Shown here piece by piece: positions 17,001 through 25,155 of a stretch of DNA of 54,502 nt. The notes under the pieces are model-generated. The model saw only the letters and a program-made list of their open reading frames with translations, was not told the DNA's origin and ran no database searches. Each line of letters starts with the position of its first letter. Position 1 is the stretch's first letter. A program made the translations under genes and the position numbers. The DNA is from a virus: positions 1-54,502 of the IMG/VR virus record IMGVR_UViG_3300030329_002480. One strand, given 5' to 3'.

Positions 17001-18380
17001 CTCGGTTACGATTCCCGCAGTTCGGCGTGGCAACGTAACAGCGATAAGCGCCTTAGCTATCCGATCAGGCAAGTTATCGAGGATCTTCTCTTTCTGGCCC
17101 AAAGTAAAAGCTGTGTTGAGTGCCGACGCAACCTTGAAGATTTCCGCGCGGGTGCCTTTGCCCTCCGTAAAATCACGGAGTGCGCCTTCTGGGTCAACAT
17201 GAACCACTAAAGAGTCTCGATCCATCAACGAGTTAATCATGGTCCGAGTGCGGTTGCGACTACGCTCCCGAAGGTCTTCCTTCTGCTGTTCTGACAACTC
17301 GCTTGTCTTAAGCCCGAGCTTCTTCCTCTCCTGATGAAACAACAGGTTCTCAATACCTTTCTGGAGTTCTTCGCGATTAATGCCGTACCTGTTGTCCCTA
17401 GTTGTGGACACTGGAATGTATACGTCCGAAGGCCTCGCTTTCGCGCGACTGAAAAAGGCATTCTGCTTAATCATGTTGGCGTCTTCGGTGTTGCCCATGG
17501 CGGCGAGCAAGTCTTCGTCGCTCTGCCCTACCCGAAAGCCCTCGGCATACATGCGGAACAGATCTTTCGACGTTTTGTCCGAGTACAACAGGCGAATCAG
17601 GTTGTTTGATGTCGCCTCGACCATAGACTTATCGAATGCATCGTTAAATCGGGGGACACCCACAACTCTCTGTCCGTTAACCACTGCGTGATGAATCGCG
17701 CTGGGACGCTGTGTTGTGATCTTTTTCTGGAGCAGGCCCATAGCTTCGTTTTCAAGATCTTCTTGCTGCTTTGCGGCTGCGCTAAAGTTGTCGTACAGGT
17801 CTCTTGGAGACTCAAACTGTCGGGCCAAGTTCTCCATCGACCAGATATTCAAAATATTAGCCGCGTTGCGGTCGATATGATTGGGAATATCAGGGTTAAA
17901 AAGTGGGTTACTCGGATCATAAGCCACTTGGGCTCGCGCGTCTGCGATTAGTTTATCGAGTAGCTGCTGCTGGTTCTCCTCGTTGTTGGGTAGCCCTTGG
18001 GCTTTGAGGATGCGCCCTAGTCGGGTAACTCGATCTTTAAGAAGGGTGTTCCCAAAACCAAGCTGAAAGAGGCCGCGCTCTTCGCGCAACTTCTCTTGGT
18101 ACGCTTTGCGTTGGCTCTCCGTGGGCAGTGCGGCGCGGATCTCGTCTAATCTCTTGGCGTCTTGGTCCACCGAAGGTGGCTTCGTGACATCCGCACGACG
18201 CGGCAGGCCCATCTTCTCCGCAATCTGCTTACGCTTTACAGCGTAGGCGCGATGGATGGGCCTCAGGTGCAGGGGAAGCTGCTCTTCGGTAACACCAAAA
18301 AAATGCTCTTCTGGGTCGGGGGACTCAAACTTTATTTCGTCCACCGCCGCATCAGGCGTCTTAGTAGTCTTGTCCGCCAC
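11049..18380 (-). CDS. Giant internal virion protein, 2443 aa, with zinc-metallopeptidase-like motif
   Basis: This is by far the longest gene, about 13% of the genome. It starts with GTG at 18380, overlaps the upstream gene by 20 nt, and has GGGAGA upstream. The N-terminal half is charged and helical, with a small Ala/Gly-rich hydrophobic stretch near residues 575-610 and long helical arrays near 690-1000. An HEALH motif at 1520-1524, in a hydrophobic helix, matches the HExxH zinc site of metallopeptidases. A conserved-looking region with PRPAYFMNQLFGDFSQMW lies near residue 1900. Position as third in a run of internal proteins parallels T7 gp16, which enters the cell and forms the ejection channel. 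No lysozyme or RNA polymerase motif was found. Confidence 0.88.
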   Translation of the reverse strand: MADKTTKTPDAAVDEIKFESPDPEEHFFGVTEEQLPLHLRPIHRAYAVKRKQIAEKMGLPRRADVTKPPSVDQDAKRLDEIRAALPTESQRKAYQEKLREERGLFQLGFGNTLLKDRVTRLGRILKAQGLPNNEENQQQLLDKLIADARAQVAYDPSNPLFNPDIPNHIDRNAANILNIWSMENLARQFESPRDLYDNFSAAAKQQEDLENEAMGLLQKKITTQRPSAIHHAVVNGQRVVGVPRFNDAFDKSMVEATSNNLIRLLYSDKTSKDLFRMYAEGFRVGQSDEDLLAAMGNTEDANMIKQNAFFSRAKARPSDVYIPVSTTRDNRYGINREELQKGIENLLFHQERKKLGLKTSELSEQQKEDLRERSRNRTRTMINSLMDRDSLVVHVDPEGALRDFTEGKGTRAEIFKVASALNTAFTLGQKEKILDNLPDRIAKALIAVTLPRRTAGIVTEGGEELDFVREGDFFVPLLGESKATNMLDYILRFSVDEPLVRSFALAVDEEARSGNEMDSGRPGRIVRNMLANVGTEKHLAYTIKDDIAGGRFLTEFGDAFINPFLGTYGRENPRLGTAVGSIAALATFIASPDIFTAVAAGAVGGKVGGQKLAHVTGLTSQTNIGRSGVALERIIQQATGGKGQVTSPDEIKDVDSFINKAARQDKTGGVAAYSLLASAGKLMDHGLAANMRSTAVRRSMEMYTSLKVESKKLLEKANKQRAAAEQASDMARKADLKLSAIQYEIRAAELAINAEKQVNDAVVTFARSTKMRQKFAEYAQRYVDPDASAFISDAFAALRGKKDMESVAEAHGLLKGVKLRGRKDDADIKARARQVHALISDRILELLQKVETKATRAELNQMFSGATENLYENVKGQSLRALGQIEDLLTKLFQELNLETGEYAKLDAAVRSRRSPALVEALQKRYDANIVALDDVANQLSALNSETRNLKERTEALDAMSPERIDAFVVNEYNEYLQAMRGLAKGAAAVTGLKPAVFKKMMDAVEGRARAAFKYDVHDQRMFGDELAEALAPSHVDDIYTTSALIKVFKDPLSMIQLGLRLEDGIPGLFRQPRALIVWGTLAIGRVMEKVPLFSTNVRLLESVVRRDVDDAAKVIARRVQDLLDSFNIILANVDDLDEANALVRGMLTSAGGIQEVASRYRVWGTEKATLTLTGIVGRSESLIATFLRQVTSMRKTRDMAAPSDKLIENPGLSAAIQAFIDESTLANRDKFYEPGGQYDKLVRRVYDGVAKMDLSAPGDALLAGFENVIRSAILGVKEKPVTLDLSSLTTAGGMTKFYKGIVLGAMQADFFDKVANIIGPRFNPRMARAMNFLMGEGAEATDNFAKVDFMVGDYVMLRKDAELFNQLTERLRIEEKDGRIKKLTLPGQRSVVATQYAKRAEGKGFEERTARELREEFLREVTPTLEFSTVKDSHSDGFLNPITMKKPVAGDMLYSTRDILQWLSQNARGENYRRMAEALVPYASDTNPIYFQRRYNNAHSGPDHMNFDPRYFNAQIIIHEALHNVVTNRARALETGDAASMAIVEKAKAHQLEMKELLRPYIHMGNSTLLKRGEELTKKLGMDPARARRMANRVSYIFNRGFWDQVLNREGFAEIHTVPFENPDVQKFLSLIRYESRQTPLWFEQMDFFKQLIPGINDEVKNMLSYVAEHQAALLLGPHVDLTKLPSVSRAGPFPDVAKLRQTPYPQAGAVPAAGRGAGKPFVRLPKLEDLGMDALGKSAYRINKIDKKANVVYLSSPAGGQKGELLVVPLDEVLHRDIRLSLLDALDGFSIWGTGSLTSIGRKGQTDELHATRTAYQRMVAASVDSKGNVLMVPQSILNDLNESLTKIQKELDEAISEDAASTMLHSSGLRLYEKFLRWFKTHILTGLVIPRPAYFMNQLFGDFSQMWITVGPARAANLTFMGSLAYVPVYGKALQNAYFRTIAQLPPGKEGLPTAFSAMFNGALDKILTASEDVLTLKDGTKMTYAEFYAEAIGAGIGENIRIQDFSAAIRRTLMVERQKNPGVFGALSRAGQDLGYMQNIMEMKIREVTRRQRLLMYADARINRGLTEQEAFRELSNTLYDWSHSVGKHEMSFIGRYVLFYTLSKNAMAQVFRMFFEASDVGVKEYMSRYARGATQLQRFEVVSRLMTQYPAAMTDPYTELTEEEQAKYASMREMPKYLEEYPLLALGEMPENAVTEMAKGGYVRTHFARIFPKATTTEYMLGMLDIAASLSALAVAGGNIVDPEGKVIPLSSNPEKAFESLIDSTIDQFLAPVYSDVFEDFFQELVGVSDVPASEYGLRMRNGDMEFVELLGMLGAPDLAVLTQDPQDTRTKRIRYPAGPVGAAIAKIPKTEYHRFRLMLSLAFPGMAPSEIRALAVDSGPARARLEALGALLNTGKVLFYNGDSERYWKEDDVSDRLKRLENDLERQAKTPIVPTED

Positions 18381-19689
18381 TGCCGTCTCCCACCTTTACA
18401 GTTGTAGAAGCGGGCGAAACGGGCTGGACAATAGTCGCAGAAGGAGACGCCGCTTGTGTTCCCAATCTAGCTTTGTCCTCGTTTTCTTGCAATGCCTTCA
18501 GCGCCTTTAGCGACTGAGGGGAGTCAACGCGGGGCTGCTGACGAAGTAACATACGGTCCTGCTTTCTCTTCTTCCTGCGGGCCTTACGCATCTGGCGCTT
18601 CAGCGAGATAAACGCGGCGCGATCGGTGGAGAAGCCCATCGAGTCTTTGTACGCGAGGAATCCGGGGTCTTGTAGGAGCTGGTCTCTAGCGATTTCAACA
18701 GCAGAGGCCGCGTTGGGGTTGTACATCTGACCCAACAACACTTCCTTGTGCCGCTCCTGATTTGAGTGAAGCATCGCCTCTTCGGGCGTCATGCCAATCT
18801 CTCCCACTATGTCATTAAGTGCCTCTTGAATCTCTTCGGTATCCCCCGCTGAGAGCCCCCCTGCGAGCTCTGCCAGAGTAGCACCAAAGCTCCCTCCTGT
18901 GGACGCCTGCATGTTGTTGATGCGGTCTTCTTGCATGTAAAACATCGCATTGGCTGACGCGGGATCGGACCCTAAAGCATGACCCATCTCCACGTAGGAC
19001 CGGTCTTGGGGGCTCTCCGCCCCGGCACTTGCGTAATACTCATCGGGTAAGCCCATCGCAAGAGCGGCGTCTTCCGCTCCGCTACGGATTGCGTCGATAC
19101 TGTGCTTTCCACTTCCACTTTCCTCAAGAAACTTGCCCACCATCTGTAGCGCGGCCTCTCTATCCTGTGGATTTTTAAGGTCACCTGCGAGGTCTGCCCC
19201 GATGCGAATCGAGTTGTACCTGTCACCTTTGGCCTCTAGCATAGCTGCGTTTGCCGCTTTCAAGATCTTGTCTTGTCCGACAGAAGCAAACGGGGACGCG
19301 CCCTCAGCTTCTTGGGACAACTCTAGGCCTTTTTGGAGGTTGGTAATGTTGCGTCCGTACTCAATCAAACGAGTCTTCTGCATGCCGGTAACTGCCGCAG
19401 CGCGAGAACGAATGACACCTTGAACAGCAGTAAGCATGGACTGTAACGCCTTCGTCCTCTCCTTCCGGCGCTCACTCTCATTCGTGAAAATCTTACTTTG
19501 TAAATCCACCAACTCCTTAAAGTACGGCTGGAGAGCAGCGTTATACGTCGTCATCTGCTCGATAGAAGGGTCTTCGTCGGGACCAAACAACTGCCTGACC
19601 GCCTTGCGCTTTACCGCACGACGCTCAGCCATGTAGTCCGCCAGTCTACGCTCCAAGCGGCTCACAACATTGGTATCTTGTTCAGCCAT
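18361..19689 (-). CDS. Internal virion protein, gp15-like position (442 aa)
   Basis: This highly helical protein is rich in Glu, Arg, Ala and Gln, with a basic RRKKRKQDR patch around residues 375-395 and a Ser/Thr/Pro-rich C-terminus. It contains no catalytic motif. It sits between the Ala-rich small internal protein and the giant protein, the same relative place as gp15 in T7-like phages, so a role in the ejection machinery is inferred. Its stop overlaps the start of the giant gene, suggesting matched expression. Confidence 0.7.
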   Translation of the reverse strand: MAEQDTNVVSRLERRLADYMAERRAVKRKAVRQLFGPDEDPSIEQMTTYNAALQPYFKELVDLQSKIFTNESERRKERTKALQSMLTAVQGVIRSRAAAVTGMQKTRLIEYGRNITNLQKGLELSQEAEGASPFASVGQDKILKAANAAMLEAKGDRYNSIRIGADLAGDLKNPQDREAALQMVGKFLEESGSGKHSIDAIRSGAEDAALAMGLPDEYYASAGAESPQDRSYVEMGHALGSDPASANAMFYMQEDRINNMQASTGGSFGATLAELAGGLSAGDTEEIQEALNDIVGEIGMTPEEAMLHSNQERHKEVLLGQMYNPNAASAVEIARDQLLQDPGFLAYKDSMGFSTDRAAFISLKRQMRKARRKKRKQDRMLLRQQPRVDSPQSLKALKALQENEDKARLGTQAASPSATIVQPVSPASTTVKVGDGSGGQDY

Positions 19690-20288
19690 TATTCAATCTT
19701 CCCTTCAGATACAGTTTTGGCAAACTCGCCTACCTCGGATGCACCACCAGTCAAGATCGCGGCGGTGGCCCGGATTGCGGGGTCTGCGATTCCGCTAATA
19801 GTCTGTGCTGTAGATGCAAGCCTTCCTTGCTTTCTCGCCAGCATGCGGTCGGCAGCACCCGCTGCTTGTGCCTGCGCCTGAGCAATCTTCGCCATGCTAC
19901 GTTGTGCCGCGTCTCCGTAGGCCTGTCTGCCTGCGGCTTGTGCGCCCATTGCTAGCTGTTGCGCTGCTCCTTCAAGCTGACCAGCGGGAACTGCGCCCGT
20001 CAGTGCTGCTTGGGCGAGCTCTTCCTGCTGTGCCGCAGCACCCGCCGCAGCGACCTGTTGCGCGGCCAAAGCGTCCTGCATCTGCTTCTGCTGAGAATCA
20101 CCAAACTGCGTAGGGTCAGCTTCAAACGCCTTCATTTGCTCGTAGTCCTTGGCCTGCGCCATAGCACCAAGACCACCTGCTCCGTACTCGGACTTTATGT
20201 CTTTTTTGGCTGCTTGCCACTCTTTGCCTTTGTCGCGGAGCTTGGCAGACCGTTCTTGGAGACGTTCGGATCTAGTTTTCTTTGCCAT
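19689..20288 (-). CDS. Ala/Gln-rich internal virion protein, gp14-like position (199 aa)
   Basis: The N-terminus is basic (MAKKTRSERLQERSAKLRDK). The middle is an Ala/Gln/Gly-rich helical stretch from about residue 45 to 150 that could be amphipathic or membrane-active. T7 gp14, which inserts in the outer membrane, has a similar length and composition. The gene comes directly before the gp15-like and giant genes, in the order expected for three ejection proteins. The start codon overlaps the preceding stop by one base. The functional call rests on order and composition. Confidence 0.68.
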   Translation of the reverse strand: MAKKTRSERLQERSAKLRDKGKEWQAAKKDIKSEYGAGGLGAMAQAKDYEQMKAFEADPTQFGDSQQKQMQDALAAQQVAAAGAAAQQEELAQAALTGAVPAGQLEGAAQQLAMGAQAAGRQAYGDAAQRSMAKIAQAQAQAAGAADRMLARKQGRLASTAQTISGIADPAIRATAAILTGGASEVGEFAKTVSEGKIE

Positions 20289-21034
20289 TAGAGAGTCGCT
20301 CCATACTTAAAGTACACATATTTCATCGAGCGGGCCCGGATGCGGGTTTGCTTGATACTACCGTGGGCGCAAAGCCTAAGAGATACATCGTGAAAACCTG
20401 CCGCAAGGGTCGCTGGCACCCAACAATGACCGCTCCAAGTTCTAGACTTATAACGGTCTTGGAGTTGGCTCGCACTCAAAACGGTTACTCCCGGAGACGA
20501 GCCCCCGGCGTCGGCATCTGATCCTCCGTACATGGTGCGACGCACTCGCCGTGCAAACGGAGTATTGGTAATAGTCCGCGTATCAACGCCAATAGTCTCG
20601 GAGTCGTTTAGGAACAGCGCGATGCGCGATTCTTTGAGTCCCTCGTTATTATCGTTAACCCAAGTGACCGTCCAAAGGAGAAGAACGTGGGCCTCGTAGG
20701 GGAGATAGAACTTAAGGGAGGCTCCGGGAATAGGGAGATACCTCTTTGCATTCTCTATGTTCGCACCCCTAAACCACCCACTTCCCAACGGCCCTTCTTC
20801 GCCCCCAAAGAAATCGAGGTTAGCGGTGCCCGCAACTTGGCCACCCCCAGAAAACGAGTTTTTCTGGACATGCTGGTACTGCACATCCACATTGGTTTCT
20901 AGGTTTGTAGCCTCTAGTTGGCCGTTAAGGTTCTCCAACGAGTCATTGGTCACACCGTAGAGGTTCTCATACACTATCGACGCAATGTTTAGCGTGCCGT
21001 CGTTGATCAACTCAAGGGTAACTTCTCCACTCAT
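20288..21034 (-). CDS. Hypothetical virion surface protein, 248 aa
   Basis: A beta-rich protein with a C-terminal segment PATLAAGFHDVSLRLCAHG followed by a basic RIRARS strand. The first of these resembles the (P)G-x-H-x-V/I-x-(L/V)-R motif of the two genes upstream. Together 20288-22598 form a run of three similar-sized genes joined by TGATG and TAATG overlaps. They probably encode tail fibre, spike or head-tail surface components. No receptor-binding or enzymatic motif is recognised. Confidence 0.68.
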   Translation of the reverse strand: MSGEVTLELINDGTLNIASIVYENLYGVTNDSLENLNGQLEATNLETNVDVQYQHVQKNSFSGGGQVAGTANLDFFGGEEGPLGSGWFRGANIENAKRYLPIPGASLKFYLPYEAHVLLLWTVTWVNDNNEGLKESRIALFLNDSETIGVDTRTITNTPFARRVRRTMYGGSDADAGGSSPGVTVLSASQLQDRYKSRTWSGHCWVPATLAAGFHDVSLRLCAHGSIKQTRIRARSMKYVYFKYGATL

Positions 21035-21828
21035 GAGATACGCCTCACTTCTGCATGAATAGGAATAACCGTTAGATTACGTTTTGTCAGCTCAACGCCC
21101 GGATCTCCGAGCCCGGACATTTCTGCCGTCAAATACCGGGTGCTTGCGCTAATGGTGAATCCGTAGACACGGTCCATGCCGTAAGCTTCAATGTCCTCAG
21201 CGAGGACAATCGTCCGTATTGCAAGGTCTTTGAAGGCGAAGCCCCTGTCCGGGGTGATCGCCTGTCCGGGCCAGTAATAGTTATTTTCTTCATGTGCTGT
21301 TGCTACGCTGGGCATTGTGGCGTTGGCCATTGTCCAACCGGGGGAGATCGCCCGTGCGGAGTGAGGAACCATTTGGCCAGTCCCATCCTCCTCGGTAGCC
21401 ATCACAGTAAACTTAGTCCCGATAAAATCCTCATACGCCCGCTCGATAGGCATGGCTGCGCCACCGTCATCAACAAACCTTCGGATAGTAAAGTTTGCAA
21501 GGATGATGAATGCAGTGACATTATCCGCAGCCATATCGATCCCGGCGGGGTAGTCAATCCGCGTCACAGGCACAGGAGCCGTGCCCATTAGTGTTACGGA
21601 GGAACTACCGTCGAAGGAGAGACCTACGTGGCTTTGGAATGCGGTAAAGTCACCCGCCTCGCCGCCCGACGGACCAATAAGTTGTGGGAGGTGCTCGTGC
21701 CGAAATGCCCCATGAGCAAAAGCTGAAGACTCTAGTGAGTTAAGCGAATCACGCACCGATTCTAACCTGCTATTGAGGGCTTCTGCGGTGTATGCCGTAC
21801 CATCCGTTAGGTATGTATAGCCTGACAT
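21031..21828 (-). CDS. Hypothetical virion surface protein, 265 aa
   Basis: The middle gene of a three-gene set. The N-terminus reads like a fibre attachment helix (LTDGTAYTAEALNSRLESVRDSLNSLE) as seen in phage fibre and baseplate-type proteins that start with a YTxxxxxNxR segment. Beta-rich sequence follows, containing FIILANFTIRRFVDDG and ending with IPIHAEVRRIS. It overlaps the next gene by 4 bases (ATGA) and the previous by one. Fibre or adaptor function is inferred. Confidence 0.7.
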   Translation of the reverse strand: MSGYTYLTDGTAYTAEALNSRLESVRDSLNSLESSAFAHGAFRHEHLPQLIGPSGGEAGDFTAFQSHVGLSFDGSSSVTLMGTAPVPVTRIDYPAGIDMAADNVTAFIILANFTIRRFVDDGGAAMPIERAYEDFIGTKFTVMATEEDGTGQMVPHSARAISPGWTMANATMPSVATAHEENNYYWPGQAITPDRGFAFKDLAIRTIVLAEDIEAYGMDRVYGFTISASTRYLTAEMSGLGDPGVELTKRNLTVIPIHAEVRRIS

Positions 21829-22598
21829 TATCTGGTCAACTCCAAAGCAAAAAGTTCCGACGTTGAAACATAAGTCGGTCGGTTCGCCGCTACCCCATTA
21901 GACGCCAAGATATCCATAATGGCAATCCGAATCGTATGGGGTCCGGGGGAGAGATCGATAACCGCATCTACAACCACAGAGTTCATCGCCCCGTTTATGC
22001 CACCACCGCCAACCGGGAAAAATGTTATCGGCACGGGGGCCGTGCTGTCATCGACCAACACAGACTTATTGACGTGGTTCTCGATAGTGAGATCACCCGA
22101 CCCCACCAGTGATTCTCCGATAATCGCGCCGTCCACTTCGATAGCCACGTTAAACCCGAAGCCTTTCTGTTTCCCGTTGGTTGAGTTCGATCTTGCGTCA
22201 CTATTCATATGCGGGTAGAGGGTGCGGGGTACGGGATGGGTGTGTAGCGTAAATGACCCACAAATCCACACCTTGCCTCCTCTAAATCGCGCATTTAGTG
22301 AGAAGCCCTTCTTGGCCTTGGTCTGGTAGAAGTCAAGAGGCGTAAACCTAGACCAGTTGGTTCCGTCCACGTTTGTCGGGTCGGTTCCTTCTTCGCGAGA
22401 GTAGATCAAACGCATGCCGATGTCTTTCGGCAAATCGGCACGGGCGAAGAGCAGGTCTGCCGAGTTCCACGACTTAAAGTTGTGCTCATTCAGATACGAA
22501 GACGTCTCTTCCACAACCGAGAGGAAGTTCTCGTTGATAGGGTCGATGTCGATAACATAGGTATCTTTTAGGGGAAACTTCGGGTATTTCCATGACAT
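21828..22598 (-). CDS. Hypothetical virion surface protein, 256 aa
   Basis: The first gene of the three-gene fibre-like set, preceded by a strong ribosome-binding site (AGGAGG). The N-terminus reads DTYVIDIDPINENFLSVVEE, similar in style to the fibre-adaptor start of its neighbour, and it has a late segment SPGPHTIRIAIMD. The H-x-I-R pattern recurs in the third gene. The protein is likely beta-rich and part of the tail surface. Confidence 0.68.
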   Translation of the reverse strand: MSWKYPKFPLKDTYVIDIDPINENFLSVVEETSSYLNEHNFKSWNSADLLFARADLPKDIGMRLIYSREEGTDPTNVDGTNWSRFTPLDFYQTKAKKGFSLNARFRGGKVWICGSFTLHTHPVPRTLYPHMNSDARSNSTNGKQKGFGFNVAIEVDGAIIGESLVGSGDLTIENHVNKSVLVDDSTAPVPITFFPVGGGGINGAMNSVVVDAVIDLSPGPHTIRIAIMDILASNGVAANRPTYVSTSELFALELTR

Positions 22599-22606
22599 AG
22601 CGCCTC

Positions 22607-24907
22607 CTACGGCGGAACTTGTGCGCCACCGAAGGCACGCGGGGTGATATCGACTTGAAGACCCACAAACTCCCAGTTTCCGGTGCCTCGGATACGGAAC
22701 TTAAAGGTCTCATTTGATGGCAAGTAAATCTGGGCTCGTGTCCAGTATGGACGCCGACGAACAAACGTCGCTCCCGGTGTGCCAATCGGGGTCGAAGAGT
22801 AAAACTTAGGGACGTCAGCCCCGGAGTAGCGTTGGAGAGACACAGTCTCTACTGTCGTATTACGCCAGTCCCTAAGCACCTCTACTGTTATGTCTGCGTC
22901 TTCGCTTTCTCGCAACCAGAGGTACGCAACACGAGTAGTGTTTTTAGCTAGCGACTGCTGACCTTGCATCCAAGCAGTCTCAATCAGCGCCTCTCGATCG
23001 TCAATCACGGTCTGGAGTGTAGTGTCTTTAGCGTTCCCGGACTTGTCGAGAACATACACTCCTTGGTGCGTCTCATCGTCTCCGCGCACCTTACCCGCCG
23101 CAAGCATGTACCTTCGGTGATCTTGTGTCACACAAACCGCAGCCGGAGCCACATCTGTACGTGTGCGCCACCCGTTACCGTCAAACACGAAGCATGTCGT
23201 GTTCTGCACGTCTCCGTCGGTAGACAACCAGCACCGATACTCCTGTGATACCGGGTCATACGCCGCCGTCGCTTGTTTCATCCGAGAGGTGGTGACCCGC
23301 TTAAACGAGTCTCTAAGGCCTGCGGAGATCAGTTTGATAGATGACCCGTCATAGGCGTAGAAACCGTCCCTTCCGAGCCATACAATCCGACCGTCACCTA
23401 ACGTCGCAAGTGAGCTGGGTGCCTCGCAGCCGATTTGTGAAGAGAGAGCAAGGAACCGGAACCCATCGGCGTCGTCGTAGGGCTGGATCACAAATGTGCC
23501 CGATCGGGTGAATACCAACAACGAGCCATTTCCTGCCCAAAGTCCGGTGATCTCGCCGCCCGACGGATCTGGGTAGAACTCCTCACCCTCAAGGAAGGTG
23601 CCGTACCTACCGGGCATCGACGGTCGGACCATGCCGGGGGTATCTGGCATGTTGGCAATCCAAAGGCGACCGAATGCCAAGCGGCACAGATTAAAGTTAG
23701 GCACGGGCACCACATCTTTAGCGGGCACAATCAGGAACCCGTCGGGGATGTTGTCTGGGTAAATCCGTGTCTCGTTATCAGGAATGGTAGCAAACGCCCC
23801 TGCAATGTTAGCTGCGTTCTGTGTGTGCCTAAAGTAGTCGGGCGTGCCTGAGTTTATCAGGTCTTTGGTGCGGTACAGGATGCGCCCAATACAATGGTCT
23901 GGGCCGGTAGGGATGCCAGTCCATGCAATCTGCTTCCGCATGGCATCCGCAGATACCGTCTGGGAATCTCCCGACCCTGTCGGGCTAGGGATTTCTGATG
24001 CTTGGAAGTTTAGCTTAACCGTATCTGATGGGGGAGATAGTGCAGAGAGATTACCGAAGTAGTCAATAAACTGGGCCTTGCACCGATACTCACCGGCAAG
24101 CAGCCAGCCTGCATTGGCTGCGTTGTCAAAGTCGCCTCCTCCACTAGAACTGTCGAAAACCGAAGCGTCAAAGGTGAGGTTTGCAATCGTGCCTACTCGG
24201 CAGAGATTGAAGCCCGCTGTCATGCCTACTTGGTAGTTATTTCTGTCGTTTAGCCACTCTGTGCCATCATGCGTGTACCCTCGGTCATTTACGCCGACGC
24301 CGCGATCTGTAGTCACCGTCTTGCTGCTCTGCGGGCCCCTAGCTGTAGGCGAACTGGGCACCTCACTAAAGCCCAAGGGTGCGATGGTCGTGCCGTCGTA
24401 GAAGTAGGCGCGATTATCTTGAGGGACAATGACCACCCCATTTCCCGTACACTCGAACTGAGTAGGAAACTGGGGTGACCGGTCATCTATCAAGTTTGCT
24501 TGGAGCCCGTAGGTGGACGCGGTGGGGGAAAGTAACCGCCTCCAGTTACGGGACCATCCCTGAAACTCCCATAGCTCATCACCGGTATGTAGAAGCAACA
24601 CGTCACGCTGTCCCTTCTTCAGTGTGCAGTGGTAAATACCATGCATCCGCGAACCGTAGATAATAGCGTTGCGGGTAGGTGCGACCTCGGAGGTCGAAGA
24701 CGTTGGCCGGCCAGTCTCCGGCCCCCTAGGGCTAGATGTGTGATTGTCTATCAGGGCGGCTGGGCCCCAGACAGAGCGAAGCGTGCCCTCCTGCATTGGA
24801 TACAGGTTCTTGACCTCCTGCGCGATATCATTGGACAGGAAAAGTTTCCCTTCCTGAACGCGCAGAATATAAGGGCCAAGAGAGGCGACTCCGCTTTTGT
24901 TCGCCAT
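22607..24907 (-). CDS. Tail tube/nozzle protein, gp12-like (766 aa)
   Basis: The 766-residue protein is built of beta-strands with repeated propeller-like segments: ALSSQIGCEAP, LGDGRIVWLGRDGFYAYDGSSIKLIS, and LWAGNGSLLVFTRSGTFVIQ around residue 460. This composition and length match the tail tubular protein B / nozzle family of podoviruses (T7 gp12 is about 790 residues). Its position after the gp11-like gene and before the internal proteins fits the T7 order. It would form the distal tail and tail-tip channel. Confidence 0.78.
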   Translation of the reverse strand: MANKSGVASLGPYILRVQEGKLFLSNDIAQEVKNLYPMQEGTLRSVWGPAALIDNHTSSPRGPETGRPTSSTSEVAPTRNAIIYGSRMHGIYHCTLKKGQRDVLLLHTGDELWEFQGWSRNWRRLLSPTASTYGLQANLIDDRSPQFPTQFECTGNGVVIVPQDNRAYFYDGTTIAPLGFSEVPSSPTARGPQSSKTVTTDRGVGVNDRGYTHDGTEWLNDRNNYQVGMTAGFNLCRVGTIANLTFDASVFDSSSGGGDFDNAANAGWLLAGEYRCKAQFIDYFGNLSALSPPSDTVKLNFQASEIPSPTGSGDSQTVSADAMRKQIAWTGIPTGPDHCIGRILYRTKDLINSGTPDYFRHTQNAANIAGAFATIPDNETRIYPDNIPDGFLIVPAKDVVPVPNFNLCRLAFGRLWIANMPDTPGMVRPSMPGRYGTFLEGEEFYPDPSGGEITGLWAGNGSLLVFTRSGTFVIQPYDDADGFRFLALSSQIGCEAPSSLATLGDGRIVWLGRDGFYAYDGSSIKLISAGLRDSFKRVTTSRMKQATAAYDPVSQEYRCWLSTDGDVQNTTCFVFDGNGWRTRTDVAPAAVCVTQDHRRYMLAAGKVRGDDETHQGVYVLDKSGNAKDTTLQTVIDDREALIETAWMQGQQSLAKNTTRVAYLWLRESEDADITVEVLRDWRNTTVETVSLQRYSGADVPKFYSSTPIGTPGATFVRRRPYWTRAQIYLPSNETFKFRIRGTGNWEFVGLQVDITPRAFGGAQVPP

Positions 24908-24910
24908 CGG

Positions 24911-25141
24911 TTACCCCTTCTTTGGTCGTCCTACATTGGGTGACGCGGGTCGGCCAACCAGTGAAAACTGCGCCCACCTAGAGGACGCATACTCGATCGT
25001 CTCCGGGGCGTGCCCCGCTAATAGCATGACGCCCCGCTTGGTGCCGTGCTGATCGATCGTCATACAAACCAACGTACCTTGCTCTGGCGTGTCCTCAGAT
25101 CCATTTACCTGATAAACGCCTCCACAAATCATGCGATCCAT
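24911..25141 (-). CDS. Hypothetical protein, 76 aa
   Basis: The ATG at 25141 is chosen because AGGAGAGAGG lies directly before it; an upstream GTG extension lacks such a signal. The protein has a beta-like core (GTLVCMTIDQHGTKRGVMLLAG) and a Gly/Pro-rich basic end (NVGRPKKG). It sits between the two tail-tube genes, where small head-tail adaptor or tail chaperone proteins are common. No family recognised. Confidence 0.68.
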   Translation of the reverse strand: MDRMICGGVYQVNGSEDTPEQGTLVCMTIDQHGTKRGVMLLAGHAPETIEYASSRWAQFSLVGRPASPNVGRPKKG

Positions 25142-25155
25142 TCCCTCTCTCCTAG

